A stretch of 64,000 bases of DNA from Streptomyces spororaveus (GCF_016755875.1 NZ_BNED01000005.1:4106001-4170000), one strand, 5' to 3'; counted from the first letter of the stretch, positions 1 to 8,465 are shown. The notes: generated by a model from the sequence alone, not told the origin. A program made the numbers and translations.

Positions 1-138
1 CGGCCCGGCGGCCAGACCGGCGGAAACCACGGGGGTGCCACGGGCGCCACGGGCGACGTCCAGCCGCAGCCCCCGTTCCCCGGGATCTCGATCGACCCGA
101 ACACGGCCGGCGTGATCGGCGGCCGCGACGACCAGTAG
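1..138 (+). CDS. C-terminal tail of a protein, possibly a penicillin-binding protein (5' truncated)
   Basis: An open frame enters from the left edge and stops at TAG 136-138. The 45 visible residues are a Gly/Thr/Asn-rich low-complexity tail followed by PFPGISIDPNTAGVIGG. Such tails close the class A penicillin-binding proteins (transglycosylase/transpeptidase) of Streptomyces, and this gene family is often found beside the YqeY and metallophosphoesterase genes that follow here. No catalytic domain is in view, so the family call rests on tail composition and neighbourhood only. Confidence 0.5.
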   Translation, partial: RPGGQTGGNHGGATGATGDVQPQPPFPGISIDPNTAGVIGGRDDQ

Positions 139-174
139 CCCGGCAGGGCCGCCGGCGCGCAGCCCGGCATACAG

Positions 175-218
175 AAGGGGGAGGGCCCCGGCCGACACCG
201 GCCGGGGCCCTCCCCCTT
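175..218. terminator. Bidirectional terminator between converging genes
   Basis: A perfect 20-bp stem (175-194 with 199-218) with a four-base ACAC loop begins AAGGGGG and ends CCCCCTT. It lies between the end of the plus-strand gene at 138 and the end of the minus-strand yqeY-like gene at 235, so it can serve both directions. Confidence 0.85.
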
Positions 219-234
219 CTTCCGTTCCGCGGTC

Positions 235-696
235 CTACGAGAGCTGCTGCTTGACGACGGCGGCGACCCGGCCGCCCTCCGCCAGCCCGGCGACCTTCGG
301 GTTCACGATCTTCATGACGGCGCCCATGGCCCGCGGCCCCTCGGCACCCGCGGCCTTGGCCTCCTCGACGGCCTGCGCCACGATCGCGACGAGCTCGTCG
401 TCGCTGAGCTGCTTGGGCAGGTACGTGTCGAGGAACTCGCCCTCCGCGGTCTCGCGCGCGGCCTGCTCGGGACGGCCGCCCTGGGCGAAGGCCTCCGCGG
501 CCTCGCGGCGCTTCTTCGCCTCCTTGGCGATCACCTTGAGGACTTCCTCGTCGGAGAGCACACGTGCCTCCTTGCCCGCGACCTCCTCCTTGGTGATGGC
601 GGAGAGGGTCAGGCGCAGCGTCGACGAGTGCAGCTCGTCGCGCGCCCGGATGGCGGTCGTGAGGTCTTCCTGGAGCTTGGCCTTGAGCGTGGTCAT
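235..696 (-). CDS. GatB/YqeY domain protein
   Basis: The 153-residue product starts MTTLKAKLQEDLTTAIRARD and shows the YqeY pattern: a helical N-half with a KEEVAGKEAR segment, a central LPKQLSDDEL linker, and a C-terminal helix bundle with MGAVMKIVNPKVAG. The domain is the one that forms the tail of the GatB subunit of tRNA amidotransferase and probably touches tRNA. The role of the free-standing protein is not established. Length is typical of the family. It converges on the upstream gene through the hairpin at 175-218 and is divergent from the metallophosphoesterase. Confidence 0.9.
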   Translation of the reverse strand: MTTLKAKLQEDLTTAIRARDELHSSTLRLTLSAITKEEVAGKEARVLSDEEVLKVIAKEAKKRREAAEAFAQGGRPEQAARETAEGEFLDTYLPKQLSDDELVAIVAQAVEEAKAAGAEGPRAMGAVMKIVNPKVAGLAEGGRVAAVVKQQLS

Positions 697-764
697 GGAT
701 GTGAGTGTGCCAGGTGCGGGGGCAGTGGCGCTCAGGGGTTTTCCCGGTCTGCGACGATGGGTCC

Positions 765-1703
765 ATGCGTGCGCGTTACGGAGTACCCCTGAAGGCGGCT
801 GCCGGAATCGCTGCGGTGGGGGCCGCGGGTGTGGCCTATGCCGCCGGTTTCGAGGCGCGGTCCTTCCGCCTGCGCCGGGTCACGGTGCCTGTCCTTCCCC
901 AGGGGATGCGCCCGCTGCGCGTGCTCCAGGTCTCCGACATCCACATGGTCGGCGGACAGCGCAAGAAACGTGCCTGGCTGCAGTCCCTGGCCGGCCTGCG
1001 CCCCGACTTCGTGGTGAACACCGGCGACAACCTCTCGGACACCGAGGGCATCCCCGAGCTGCTCGACGCCCTGGGCCCCCTGATGTCCTTCCCGGGCGTG
1101 TACGTCTTCGGGTCGAACGACTACTACGGGCCGCGCCTGCGCAACCCCGGGCGCTACCTGATCGAGCGGACCCAGGGCCGTCACGGGCTGAACGGCAACA
1201 AGCCGGTCGTCGGCGCCGTCCACAACCCGTGGGAGGAGATGCGGGACGCCTTCGACGCGGCCGGCTGGCTGAACCTCACCAACACCCGGGCGCGGCTGAA
1301 GCTGGACGGCCTGGAGCTGGCCTTCACCGGGCTCGACGACCCGCACATCAAGCGGGACCGGTACGCGAGCGTCGCCGGCGGCCCGGAGGCCGGCGCGGAC
1401 TTCTCGATGGCGGTGGTGCACGCCCCGTACCTGCGGGTCCTGGAGTCCTTCACCGCCGACCGGTACCCGCTGATCCTCGCGGGCCACACCCACGGCGGGC
1501 AGCTGTGCATCCCCTTCTACGGGGCGCTCGTCACCAACTGCGACCTGGACACGAAGCGGGTGAAGGGGCTCTCCACGCACGAGGCGGAGGGCAACCGCGC
1601 GTACCTGCACGTCTCGGCCGGCTGCGGCACCAACCGGTTCACCCCGGTCCGCTTCGCGTGCCCGCCGGAGGCGACGCTCCTGACGCTGACCCCGAAGGGG
1701 TAG
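765..1703 (+). CDS. Metallophosphoesterase, membrane-anchored
   Basis: The 312-residue protein has a short hydrophobic N-terminal anchor (AAAGIAAVGAAGVAYAAG). It then has the calcineurin-like dimetal motifs in order: SDIHM near residue 58, VNTGDN, FGSND, and AGHTHGGQ near residue 244. These supply the metal-binding Asp, His and Asn residues of the YkuE-like subfamily, which hydrolyses phosphate esters at or near the membrane. The ATG at 765 was chosen because it begins directly at the anchor; an open frame extends to 705 but is not signal-like. The substrate cannot be told from sequence. Confidence 0.9.
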   Translation: MRARYGVPLKAAAGIAAVGAAGVAYAAGFEARSFRLRRVTVPVLPQGMRPLRVLQVSDIHMVGGQRKKRAWLQSLAGLRPDFVVNTGDNLSDTEGIPELLDALGPLMSFPGVYVFGSNDYYGPRLRNPGRYLIERTQGRHGLNGNKPVVGAVHNPWEEMRDAFDAAGWLNLTNTRARLKLDGLELAFTGLDDPHIKRDRYASVAGGPEAGADFSMAVVHAPYLRVLESFTADRYPLILAGHTHGGQLCIPFYGALVTNCDLDTKRVKGLSTHEAEGNRAYLHVSAGCGTNRFTPVRFACPPEATLLTLTPKG

Positions 1704-1864
1704 GACACGCCGGAACGACCGCCCGCCGCGCCCGGCACCGGCGGTGTCCCCCGCCCCGGTCCGCACCGCGGCAGCGGCTCCGCGAAAACCGGATTTCGTC
1801 TCCGGCGAGAGGTCCGCTAAAGTAATCGATGTCGCCAGGGCAGCAAGCGCTGCAAGGTGGCGAT

Positions 1865-1938
1865 CGGGGTGTAGCGCAGCTTGGCAGCGCGCTTCGTTCG
1901 GGACGAAGAGGTCGTGGGTTCAAATCCCGCCACCCCGA
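1865..1938 (+). tRNA. tRNA-Pro (anticodon CGG), integration target
   Basis: The acceptor stem CGGGGTG (1865-1871) pairs with CACCCCG (1931-1937), followed by discriminator A. The anticodon arm CTTCG-TTCGGGA-CGAAG gives the anticodon CGG, and GGTTCAAATC forms the T loop. No CCA is encoded. The 3' half from the anticodon loop onward is the left copy of the 43-base repeat that bounds the mobile element, so this half was regenerated by the incoming DNA and the tRNA stays intact. pSAM2 of Streptomyces also uses a tRNA-Pro gene. Confidence 0.97.
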
Positions 1939-1939
1939 C
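1897..1939 (+). repeat. attL core (43-base direct repeat)
   Basis: The 43 bases from the anticodon loop to one base past the tRNA discriminator are identical to 37595-37637. Identity ends at G1896 against A37594 on the left and at T1940 against A37638 on the right. It is the left attachment core left by site-specific integration. Confidence 0.95.
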
Positions 1940-1955
1940 TTCGTAAGACCAGGTC

Positions 1956-1988
1956 AAGGGCTTGATCCGCATCGCGGGTCAGGCCCTT
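1956..1988 (+). terminator. Terminator for tRNA-Pro supplied by the element
   Basis: AAGGGCTTGA pairs with TCAGGCCCTT (ten pairs, one a G-T wobble), with an inner CCGC/GCGG stem. It begins 17 bases after the tRNA end. It lies on the element side of attL, so it replaces the chromosomal hairpin now found at 37653-37686. Confidence 0.75.
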
Positions 1989-2010
1989 CCTGCGTTTACG
2001 GGCCTGTCTT

Positions 2011-2028
2011 GGGAGCCATCTGGGAGCC
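2011..2028 (+). other. Candidate integrase arm-type sites, left
   Basis: Two GGGAGCC boxes at 2011-2017 and 2022-2028 repeat every 11 bases, one helical turn. The same pair with the same spacing lies just inside the right border at 37472-37489. A further inverted GGCTCCC (2042-2048) and a direct GGGAGCC (2052-2058) follow. The arrangement fits arm-type binding sites of a tyrosine recombinase; binding is inferred. Confidence 0.55.
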
Positions 2029-2126
2029 GACCCCGGAATCCGGCTCCCACGGGGAGCCGGGCCGAGCGCTCGGAAAGCTCACCCCAAGGCTTGTGCCGCA
2101 ACGAGCGCTGGCGATACGACGATCAC

Positions 2127-3761
2127 ATGCACCGTTGGTCACCCCTCAACGATCGCCAACTCGCCCTCCTGACCCGGATCGGGGAGAGCGACGAACCTGT
2201 CACGTCAGACACCCCCGAATTCGCCGCCACCGCCCGAGCCCTGAAGGAGCGGGGGCACATCGTCATGCCCAAGGAGGGCGGAAGATGGCAGGCGGAGATC
2301 ACCGAGGTTGGGCGCTTCTACCTCCAGCACGGCCATCACCCCGACAGGGCCGAGCCGGCGCCACGGAAGTCACGCCCGGCAACGCCGTCCGGCCCCGGGA
2401 AGCAGGAATCCGAACACCCCGAGCAGCAGGCCGCTGCCGAGCGGAAGCTCCCCGTGCAGCGCGTTGCCAAGGCCCCACGGCGTTCTCCTGCGGACATCGG
2501 GCAAGCTCTAGTCGCCGAGGTACAGCAGGCCGGCCGCTTCCTGCGGATCCCCAACCCAGACGAGGCGGAGCGAGCCCGCTACCGAAGGGCTTTTGACGCG
2601 GCTCGTCAGTGTGCGCCTGCCGGGTACCACCTGAAGTACAGCGGGCGGGCCAAGGGGGATTTCTTCCTGGGGCTGCTCCGGGTGACCGGCGAGGACGACA
2701 CGGAGTGGAACCGGATCCGCCTGGCGCGCAGTCGTGTGATCACCGACGTGGACGACGTCCTAGCTGCCGTGACTGCGGACCACAGCGCCTTCGAGATCTC
2801 CGAGGGAGTCCTTCCTCGCGTGTTGTCCCTGCTCCGCCTCATCGCCGAGCAGGCCCTCCCCCTGCACGGGGAGATCGCCGTGTCCAAGAAACGCAGGCAG
2901 GCGAGGCCGCTGCTCACGATCCATGGCCGGACGTACGAGATCACCTTCAAGGAACGGCAGAAGCAGGTCCGGTACGTGCCCAAGCCGGCGGGCCGCCGCA
3001 CGTACGACTGGCAGCGGGTCGTCCCGGCGCAACGTTTCGAGCCGTCCGGCGAGCTGGAGATGGTTCTCGCCCAGCAACAGGGCTACCAGTACGGCTGGAA
3101 GAAGGAGTGGGCCGACACCGAGAAGAAGCCGCTTGAGGACCAGATCGGTTCGGTACTCCGGGCGCTGAGAGCCCGGGCCGATGAGCAGGAACGGGCCCGG
3201 CTGGAGCAGGAGGCCGAACAGCGTCGGCTCCGGGACGAGCGGGAACGGCAGCAAGCCGAGAACCGCCGACTGGAAGCCGAAAGGCAAGAGCGCGCCCAAC
3301 GGGAGTGGGAGGCCGCGGTCGGCGCGGCTTCAATCAAGGCGGTGGACGCGGCTCGGGCCGAACACTTCGGCACCGCGCTGGAACAGTGGCGAGCCGCAGG
3401 AGAGATCCGGACCTTCTGCACGGCGCTGGATGAGGCCGCCGCCCAGACGGAGGACCCCTTCGAGGCCGAGCGGCTCCGGGAGTGGTCGGCGTGGGGCAGG
3501 GCGGAGGCCGACCGCCTGGACCCCACCCTGAACGGGAAGGGTCTCGGTGTCCGCAACTTCCACGCCGAGCCGACGGGGGACGAGTTGCGGCCGTTCCTCG
3601 ACGGCTGGCACCCGCACCGCCCGGAGAAGGTGAAGCCACCGGTGGAGCCCACACCGCCCAAGCCGGAGCCCGAGCGGTGGCGCGACGGCTTCAACGACGT
3701 ACGTCGGGACCAAGGCTGGAGATATGGACCCCAAGGCCGCGCTCAATGGTGGAGGCGATGA
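2127..3761 (+). CDS. Hypothetical protein with central coiled coil, element left end
   Basis: The product is 544 residues and I do not recognise its family. The first 65 residues resemble a small winged-helix fold (DRQLALLTRIGESDEP to EGGRWQAEITEVGRFYL). The middle (about 120-350) is globular with YEITFKERQKQVRYVP, and residues 355-430 are a strongly charged coiled coil rich in Arg, Glu and Gln. A Trp-rich tail ends RAQWWRR. The ATG at 2127 was preferred over an in-frame GTG-type start near 1962, which would run back through the tRNA terminator region. Its end overlaps the converging gene by 71 bases. Confidence 0.75.
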   Translation: MHRWSPLNDRQLALLTRIGESDEPVTSDTPEFAATARALKERGHIVMPKEGGRWQAEITEVGRFYLQHGHHPDRAEPAPRKSRPATPSGPGKQESEHPEQQAAAERKLPVQRVAKAPRRSPADIGQALVAEVQQAGRFLRIPNPDEAERARYRRAFDAARQCAPAGYHLKYSGRAKGDFFLGLLRVTGEDDTEWNRIRLARSRVITDVDDVLAAVTADHSAFEISEGVLPRVLSLLRLIAEQALPLHGEIAVSKKRRQARPLLTIHGRTYEITFKERQKQVRYVPKPAGRRTYDWQRVVPAQRFEPSGELEMVLAQQQGYQYGWKKEWADTEKKPLEDQIGSVLRALRARADEQERARLEQEAEQRRLRDERERQQAENRRLEAERQERAQREWEAAVGAASIKAVDAARAEHFGTALEQWRAAGEIRTFCTALDEAAAQTEDPFEAERLREWSAWGRAEADRLDPTLNGKGLGVRNFHAEPTGDELRPFLDGWHPHRPEKVKPPVEPTPPKPEPERWRDGFNDVRRDQGWRYGPQGRAQWWRR

Positions 3762-4530
3762 CGCCGTGCCCACGGTCCCGGAGCGCCTTCACCGCCTGCT
3801 CGACCAGTTCGCCGAGTCGCAGCACCTCGGCACGTAGGGCGACGAGCTCGTCGTAGCGCTCGGCCTTCTCCTCCCCGCACCACTCCCGGACGGTGCGCAG
3901 GGCGGCGGCCTCTGCATCCAGCTTCCGGTCGTCCCGGCGGTGGTACGAATGCCAGGAGGGCCGGGCGCGCTCCTCGTCCACGGCCTGCTGACGGCGGTCC
4001 ACCTCCGGCAGGACCTCCTCGGCCAGGCGCTGGGCCACCTGCCGCGCGATCCGCTCGGCGATCGGCCAGCCCACCAGGCAGAGGCCGTTGCGGTCCTCGT
4101 GGACCATGGCGTCGCCGCGAAGGTCGGCGGGGTCCATGCCGACGAGCGGCGCCGTCTCGTCGAGGTGGCCGAGCTCCAGCACGCCCGCGTCCGCCACCGC
4201 CTTGCGCAGACGCAGTCGCCCCTTGGGGCGGACGAAGCCCAGGATCATCCGCGCCGCCTCGAACTCGGCGCTACCCCGCACCTCCCTCGACGCCTCGGTC
4301 AGGGCGAGCTCCGCCGTGTCATCCGCACGGAAGGCATCGACATCAGCCCAGAGCGCGACCAGACAGCCCGCGCTGACCCACTCCTGCAGTCCGGCCTCAT
4401 CGCCGTCCAGGAACCGCACGTGGATGCCTGACCTGCCGGAGGCGCCCACCCGGACGATCTCCACCTGGCGCAGGGCACCACCCAGCTCCTTCGGCTTGGC
4501 CCGATAGGCCAAGCGCTCCCCGATCTCCAT
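3691..4530 (-). CDS. Hypothetical protein, converging with its neighbour
   Basis: The 279-residue product starts MEIGERLAYRAKPKELGGAL. Its first 60 residues look like a small beta domain (VEIVRVGASGRSGIHVRFLDGDE) of the kind that begins several Streptomyces proteins of unknown role. The rest is mainly helical and highly charged, with a coiled-coil stretch near the C-terminus. GGAGG directly precedes the ATG at 4530, which is close for a ribosome site; a GTG at 4575 is an alternative. It diverges from the nuclease-RAMA-ATL gene at 4724. No function is assigned. Confidence 0.7.
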   Translation of the reverse strand: MEIGERLAYRAKPKELGGALRQVEIVRVGASGRSGIHVRFLDGDEAGLQEWVSAGCLVALWADVDAFRADDTAELALTEASREVRGSAEFEAARMILGFVRPKGRLRLRKAVADAGVLELGHLDETAPLVGMDPADLRGDAMVHEDRNGLCLVGWPIAERIARQVAQRLAEEVLPEVDRRQQAVDEERARPSWHSYHRRDDRKLDAEAAALRTVREWCGEEKAERYDELVALRAEVLRLGELVEQAVKALRDRGHGVIASTIERGLGVHISSLGPDVRR

Positions 4531-4723
4531 GCCTCCATTGAGCCAGGCCGACGGCACCGCCGTGTGCCCATCCACGAGATCTCGCCGGGGACCGACCTCG
4601 GAATCGCCTCCCAGGCCGTCCGTGATCTACCGCAAAGCGAGTGCCCCGTGTCACAACCCGCACGTAGGCTCGGGGCAGTCGGCGTGGGAGCGCCGGGCTG
4701 ACGGACTGGGGCAGGGGGACAGC

Positions 4724-6124
4724 GTGGATCATCTCTTCACCGTCGACGGGGACTCGGCCACGCCGGTCTCACCGACCACGCTGGCAGCGGAAGGCCTCTT
4801 CGAACGGCAGCACCTCCAGGAGTGGGTGATCGAGCACCCTCAGGTCCTCGGCGAATCGGTGCTCGTGATCACCTCCGAGTTCGATCGGTGGGCCGACACG
4901 GACGGGGTGCCGGCGCGCGACCGCTTGGACGTCCTGGGCCTGGATGCCACCGGGCGCCTCGTGGTGGTCGAGCTGAAGCGGGGTAGCGCCGACCGCGACG
5001 TCCACCTCCAGGCGATCACCTACGCCGCCCTGGTGTCCCGGTTCGACCTCGACACCCTGGCCCAGGCGCACCGTGACTTCCTGAAGGGCAGGGGCGAGAG
5101 CGTCGAACTCGACGAGTGCCGACAGCGCCTCTTGAACCACGTGGACGGGGACTGGAGTCCGGAACTGCTCCAGCGCCCCCGACAGGTGATCATCGCGGCC
5201 GGCTTCCCCAAGCAGGTCACCCACACCGTCGTGTGGCTGTCGGAGATGAACCTCGACATCGACCTCATCGAGGTCGGCCTCTGGAAGGTCAAGGGACAGC
5301 TCGTCGCCGGATTCACCAAGGTCTACCCGACCCCGGAGGTCGAGGAGTTCACGCTCGCTCCGGCCCGGATCGAGGCCAAGGCCGCGGCCCAGAAACTGGA
5401 GGAACGCTCGCGTGCCCGCAGCGCGGTGCACGTTCTCGTCGACGCCGGACTGCTGCCGGACGGGGCTCGGCTGCGGCTGGTACCGAGGCATGGCGCACCG
5501 GAATCCATCCGCGAGGACATCCGGGCCTGGGTGGGTGAGGACGGCAGACGCGCGAGCGCCACATGGAGCAACAACACCACCGAGCCACTGACCTGGGAAG
5601 CCGACGGCAAGCCGTACACGCCGACCGGGCTGGCCAACCACATCTTCACCAGCGTGACCGGCCGCAAAGCCGACGGGATACAGGGCACCACCTGGTGGGA
5701 CGTCGATGCCAATCCCGTCCCGGACACCGTCGACCCCGACGAGTGGGCAGCGCTGGTGGGCAGCCACCTCGCGGACCTGGCCAAGCAGCTCAGCGGTACC
5801 CGCAAGGACTGGTCGAGTCTGCACGCTCTCCTGGAAGCCATCCCGTCCGGGCGATGGACGACCTACGGAGACGTGGCGACTGTGATCAACAGTCATGCCG
5901 TCCCGGTCGGCACTCACCTGGCGACCTGCGGCAAGTGCCCCAACGTCTGGCGGGTGCTCACGACGTCGGGGGCCGTCAGCTCGAGCTTCCAGTGGCCCGA
6001 CCCGGCGCGCACGGAGACTCCCGCAGATGTCCTCGGCACGGAGGGCATCCACTTCGAGGCGGGCGCCGCCGCTCGGGAAGCACGCCTGCCGCTGGACGAC
6101 CTCCGGCGTCTCCTGCGCAACTGA
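4724..6124 (+). CDS. NucS-like nuclease, RAMA and alkyltransferase-like three-domain protein
   Basis: Three domains are readable in 466 residues. Residues 20-225 form a PD-(D/E)xK nuclease resembling NucS/endonuclease family proteins, with Asp69 in RLDVLGLD and Glu83/Lys85 in VVVELKRG. Residues about 236-326 match the RAMA fold (AGLLPDGARL, then WSNNTTEPLTWEADGKPYTP and GIQGTTWW), a module linked to modified DNA in restriction enzymes. Residues 363-466 match alkyltransferase-like proteins (LLEAIPSGRWTTYGDVATVI), but the PCHRV reaction site reads NVWRV, so the alkyl-accepting Cys is absent. The GTG at 4724 is preceded by AGGGGG six bases away. The likely role, inferred, is cleavage of DNA with modified bases. 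Confidence 0.8.
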   Translation: MDHLFTVDGDSATPVSPTTLAAEGLFERQHLQEWVIEHPQVLGESVLVITSEFDRWADTDGVPARDRLDVLGLDATGRLVVVELKRGSADRDVHLQAITYAALVSRFDLDTLAQAHRDFLKGRGESVELDECRQRLLNHVDGDWSPELLQRPRQVIIAAGFPKQVTHTVVWLSEMNLDIDLIEVGLWKVKGQLVAGFTKVYPTPEVEEFTLAPARIEAKAAAQKLEERSRARSAVHVLVDAGLLPDGARLRLVPRHGAPESIREDIRAWVGEDGRRASATWSNNTTEPLTWEADGKPYTPTGLANHIFTSVTGRKADGIQGTTWWDVDANPVPDTVDPDEWAALVGSHLADLAKQLSGTRKDWSSLHALLEAIPSGRWTTYGDVATVINSHAVPVGTHLATCGKCPNVWRVLTTSGAVSSSFQWPDPARTETPADVLGTEGIHFEAGAAAREARLPLDDLRRLLRN

Positions 6125-6156
6125 CGCGCTGCAGGCGCGGCACGCGCCCCGTCCAG

Positions 6157-7671
6157 CTACCGTGCGGCCGATCGAGCTCGCAGAAGCGTGTCTAGCGCAC
6201 GCACCGGCGACCTCGGGCTCATCGACAGGCGGGCATCGAGCGCGGCCTCCCACTGCTGGGTGAGGCCAGCGAGCAGGCGCTGACGCATGCCCGAGGTCAC
6301 GTGGGCGTAGCGGGCGGAGACCGAGCCGTCGATGTGGCCCATGCGGTCGTCCATGAGGACCTTCTCCGTGCCGAGGTCCTCCATGTGGGTGCGGTGGGAG
6401 TGGCGTAGGCCATGCGGGGTGAGGCCCCTGGCGATGGCCGTCCAGCAGGCGTCGGCGCGACCCTGGGCGTTGCGACCCCGGACCGGTATGCCCGGGAACG
6501 GGTCGCCGAGGAGCGGAACGGGGCGGGGCTCCTGCGAGGCCTTCTTCGGGTACCAGCCGGTAGTCGCCGGGTGGAAGAGCCAGGTGGCGAAGCCGTTGCG
6601 GCGCCAGTGGGCGGCGTGTTCCGTGGGTGCGCCGCCTCGCACGAAGCCCAGCTCGGTGATGGCGAGTTCGACCCGGGTGCGAGTGGCCTCGCGCACGCGG
6701 TCGGGGTGGTTCAGGACGTTGGACACCGTGCCCGTGGAGACGCCGGCGCGGCGGGCTACGTCGACCAGCTTCGCGCCCTGGTGGCCTCCGGTGCGGGCGG
6801 TGCCCTGGCCCTGGAAGACGTACGTCCTGCCATGGCACGGGCACGGCTTGGGCTTGGTACGGGCGACGTGGTCGGCCACGAGGGCCGAGAGCCAGTCGGG
6901 GGCGTCGATGGTGCGGTAGCTGTCGTCCTTGGGCGGGCAGCGGACCATCACCCCCGAGTCGAGCTCGTACAGCTGCCACTCGACTCGGACCGAGCCCCTA
7001 CGGGCGAACTCGGTCTCCAGGCCGACGATTTCGCCCCAGCGGATGCCGGTGTACGCCTTGAGGATCACCGCGACGAACTCGTCGTCCCGGCCGGAGAGCA
7101 GGGCGGCCCGCTCGGCGATCAGGAGTGCGCCGAGCGCGTCCGTGACGACCTTCTCAGGGCCGCAGTCGGCGGAGCGGCCGGCCCGCTTGCCCCTCCCCCG
7201 GCGCTTGGCGGCGGGGTTCGCGTCGATGAGCCCCTCATCCACGGCGTCGGCGAGGATGAGGTGGAGCGTGGCCCGCCAGGTCTTGACGCTGGAGGCGGCG
7301 TAGGAGGCCCGTTCCTTCTTCTCCCACAGCGCGACGTCGGTACGGAGGATGCCGGCGAGGGCCTTGTCCTCGAAGTCGGGGAGCAGGTGCTCCTCGATGT
7401 GGCGGCGGTAGTTCTGCATGGTGGACGCGGCCAGGTCTTGGGCCTCGTACCAGCGGCTCGCGTACTCGCCGAACGTCTCCTGGCCCAGTGACGGGTCACG
7501 TACGTCGCCGCGCCGGAAGCCGATCTCCGCCTCGTCGGCGGCCCGCTTGGCCTCTCGCTTGGTGGCGAACTTGATGGTCGCTCCGGTCGAGTCGACGACC
7601 GTGTTGTGCTTTCCGGGCGCCGTCTTGTAACGACCGCGCCAGTAGTTGCTGCGCTTCTCCGCGAAGCCCAC
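6157..7671 (-). CDS. int: Tyrosine integrase with an inserted LacI-type HTH domain
   Basis: The 504-residue recombinase drives integration at the tRNA-Pro site. An arm-binding domain lies at about 1-55 and a core-binding SAM-like domain at about 65-155. The catalytic residues are Arg211 (GIRWGEI), probably Lys248, His420 and Arg423 (HGLRHSHRT), His446 and the nucleophile Tyr455 (SARYAHVT). Between Arg211 and His420 sits an extra segment, and residues 299-346 are a full LacI-family helix-turn-helix (DVARRAGVSTGTVSNVLN). The GTG start at 7671 has GGGAGG five bases upstream. It follows the excisionase by 29 bases, in the usual xis-int order. Confidence 0.95.
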   Translation of the reverse strand: MGFAEKRSNYWRGRYKTAPGKHNTVVDSTGATIKFATKREAKRAADEAEIGFRRGDVRDPSLGQETFGEYASRWYEAQDLAASTMQNYRRHIEEHLLPDFEDKALAGILRTDVALWEKKERASYAASSVKTWRATLHLILADAVDEGLIDANPAAKRRGRGKRAGRSADCGPEKVVTDALGALLIAERAALLSGRDDEFVAVILKAYTGIRWGEIVGLETEFARRGSVRVEWQLYELDSGVMVRCPPKDDSYRTIDAPDWLSALVADHVARTKPKPCPCHGRTYVFQGQGTARTGGHQGAKLVDVARRAGVSTGTVSNVLNHPDRVREATRTRVELAITELGFVRGGAPTEHAAHWRRNGFATWLFHPATTGWYPKKASQEPRPVPLLGDPFPGIPVRGRNAQGRADACWTAIARGLTPHGLRHSHRTHMEDLGTEKVLMDDRMGHIDGSVSARYAHVTSGMRQRLLAGLTQQWEAALDARLSMSPRSPVRALDTLLRARSAAR

Positions 7672-7700
7672 TATTCCCTCCCCTCTTGGTTCGTCGTCAG

Positions 7701-8045
7701 CTACGCGGTGGTGTCGAAGTCGTCCTGGCGTGCGCGGCGGGGTCGACGGGCGTGGAGGCGGGCGGATGGGGCTGCCGTGCGCGACGGCACCGTGCGGACG
7801 GAGGGTGCGACTGGTTCGGGTGCGATCGCCGGCCGCACTTCGTACAGGCGGATGATCTCCGCGAGGTGTTCAGCGGTGAAGCGGTACGAACGTCCGACCC
7901 GGGTGAACGGGATGCGTCCCCGGCTGGCCCGGTCCTTGACCCACCAGGCGGAACAGCCGAGGGCATCGGCTATCTCCTCGGGGCGGAACAGTCGGGGGAG
8001 GGCGGAGGAGTCGGAGCAGGCTGCGGCCATGGGCGATTGACGCAA
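7701..8045 (-). CDS. xis: Excisionase-type HTH protein
   Basis: The 114-residue product carries a MerR/excisionase-like winged helix (LFRPEEIADALGCSAWWVKD, then GRIPFTRVGRSYRFTAEHL). It has a basic, Pro/Ala-rich C-terminal tail. Such proteins bend att DNA and bias the integrase toward excision. The TTG at 8045 was chosen because GAGGA stands six bases before it; the ATG at 8030 has no ribosome site. It lies immediately upstream of int and is probably co-transcribed with it. Confidence 0.85.
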   Translation of the reverse strand: MRQSPMAAACSDSSALPRLFRPEEIADALGCSAWWVKDRASRGRIPFTRVGRSYRFTAEHLAEIIRLYEVRPAIAPEPVAPSVRTVPSRTAAPSARLHARRPRRARQDDFDTTA

Positions 8046-8168
8046 GAAGGATCCTCATCAGGTACGGCGGAGTAGGTCGAGGGTTCGACCACGGTTCTGG
8101 AGTGGGCAGATGGCCTGTGCGGAGGGGCCGGCGGCGACACTGGCACGCCGCAGGCCGGGCTGGTGCGG

Positions 8169-8420
8169 CTACGCGGCGGGCTGGAGCAGCACGAGCGGGG
8201 AGACGCCGAGGGCGGCGGCGATCGCGACGAGGTCGTCGACGTCGCAGCGGCGGCGTCGGCGTTCGATGCGGGAAATCGTCGTGACGGTCATGGGGTGGCC
8301 CAGCGCGGTGGCACGGGCTGCCAGCTGGCGCTGGGCGACACCACGCGCGGTGCGGGCTCGCTCGATGGCACGGGCGACTCGATTCCCGGCCGGACCGATT
8401 TCCAGAGGTGTTGGGGGCAT
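8169..8420 (-). CDS. XRE-family repressor of the element
   Basis: The 83-residue protein is little more than one XRE helix-turn-helix: VARAIERARTARGVAQRQLA, then TVTTISRIERRRRRCDVDDL and VAIAAALGVSPLVLL. The ATG at 8420 was chosen because the HTH begins soon after it. The open frame upstream to 8603 would cross a near-perfect palindrome (8439-8465) that looks like its own operator. No Shine-Dalgarno sequence is visible, so the mRNA may be leaderless. It probably represses itself, the replication-type genes from 9010 and the ParB-like gene at 14999, since the same half-site recurs before each. Confidence 0.8.
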   Translation of the reverse strand: MPPTPLEIGPAGNRVARAIERARTARGVAQRQLAARATALGHPMTVTTISRIERRRRRCDVDDLVAIAAALGVSPLVLLQPAA

Positions 8421-8438
8421 GCATATTTTGTAACTTGG

Positions 8439-8465
8439 GATCCCCGGTTTGGGTAACCGGGGATC
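8439..8465. promoter_or_regulatory. Palindromic operator at the XRE repressor gene
   Basis: GATCCCCGGTT (8439-8449) and AACCGGGGATC (8455-8465) are perfect 11-base arms around TGGGT. It lies 18 bases upstream of the repressor start, a place suited to autorepression. The core AACCGGGGAT recurs at 8539-8548 (inverted), 8721-8730 and 14886-14895. Confidence 0.7.

Noticed and set aside
4769..6979. A 736-codon minus-strand frame opposite the nuclease-RAMA-ATL gene and integrase
   Set aside because: It is a high-GC shadow: it crosses two well-supported genes, has no recognisable motif and is rich in Arg, Pro and Gly.
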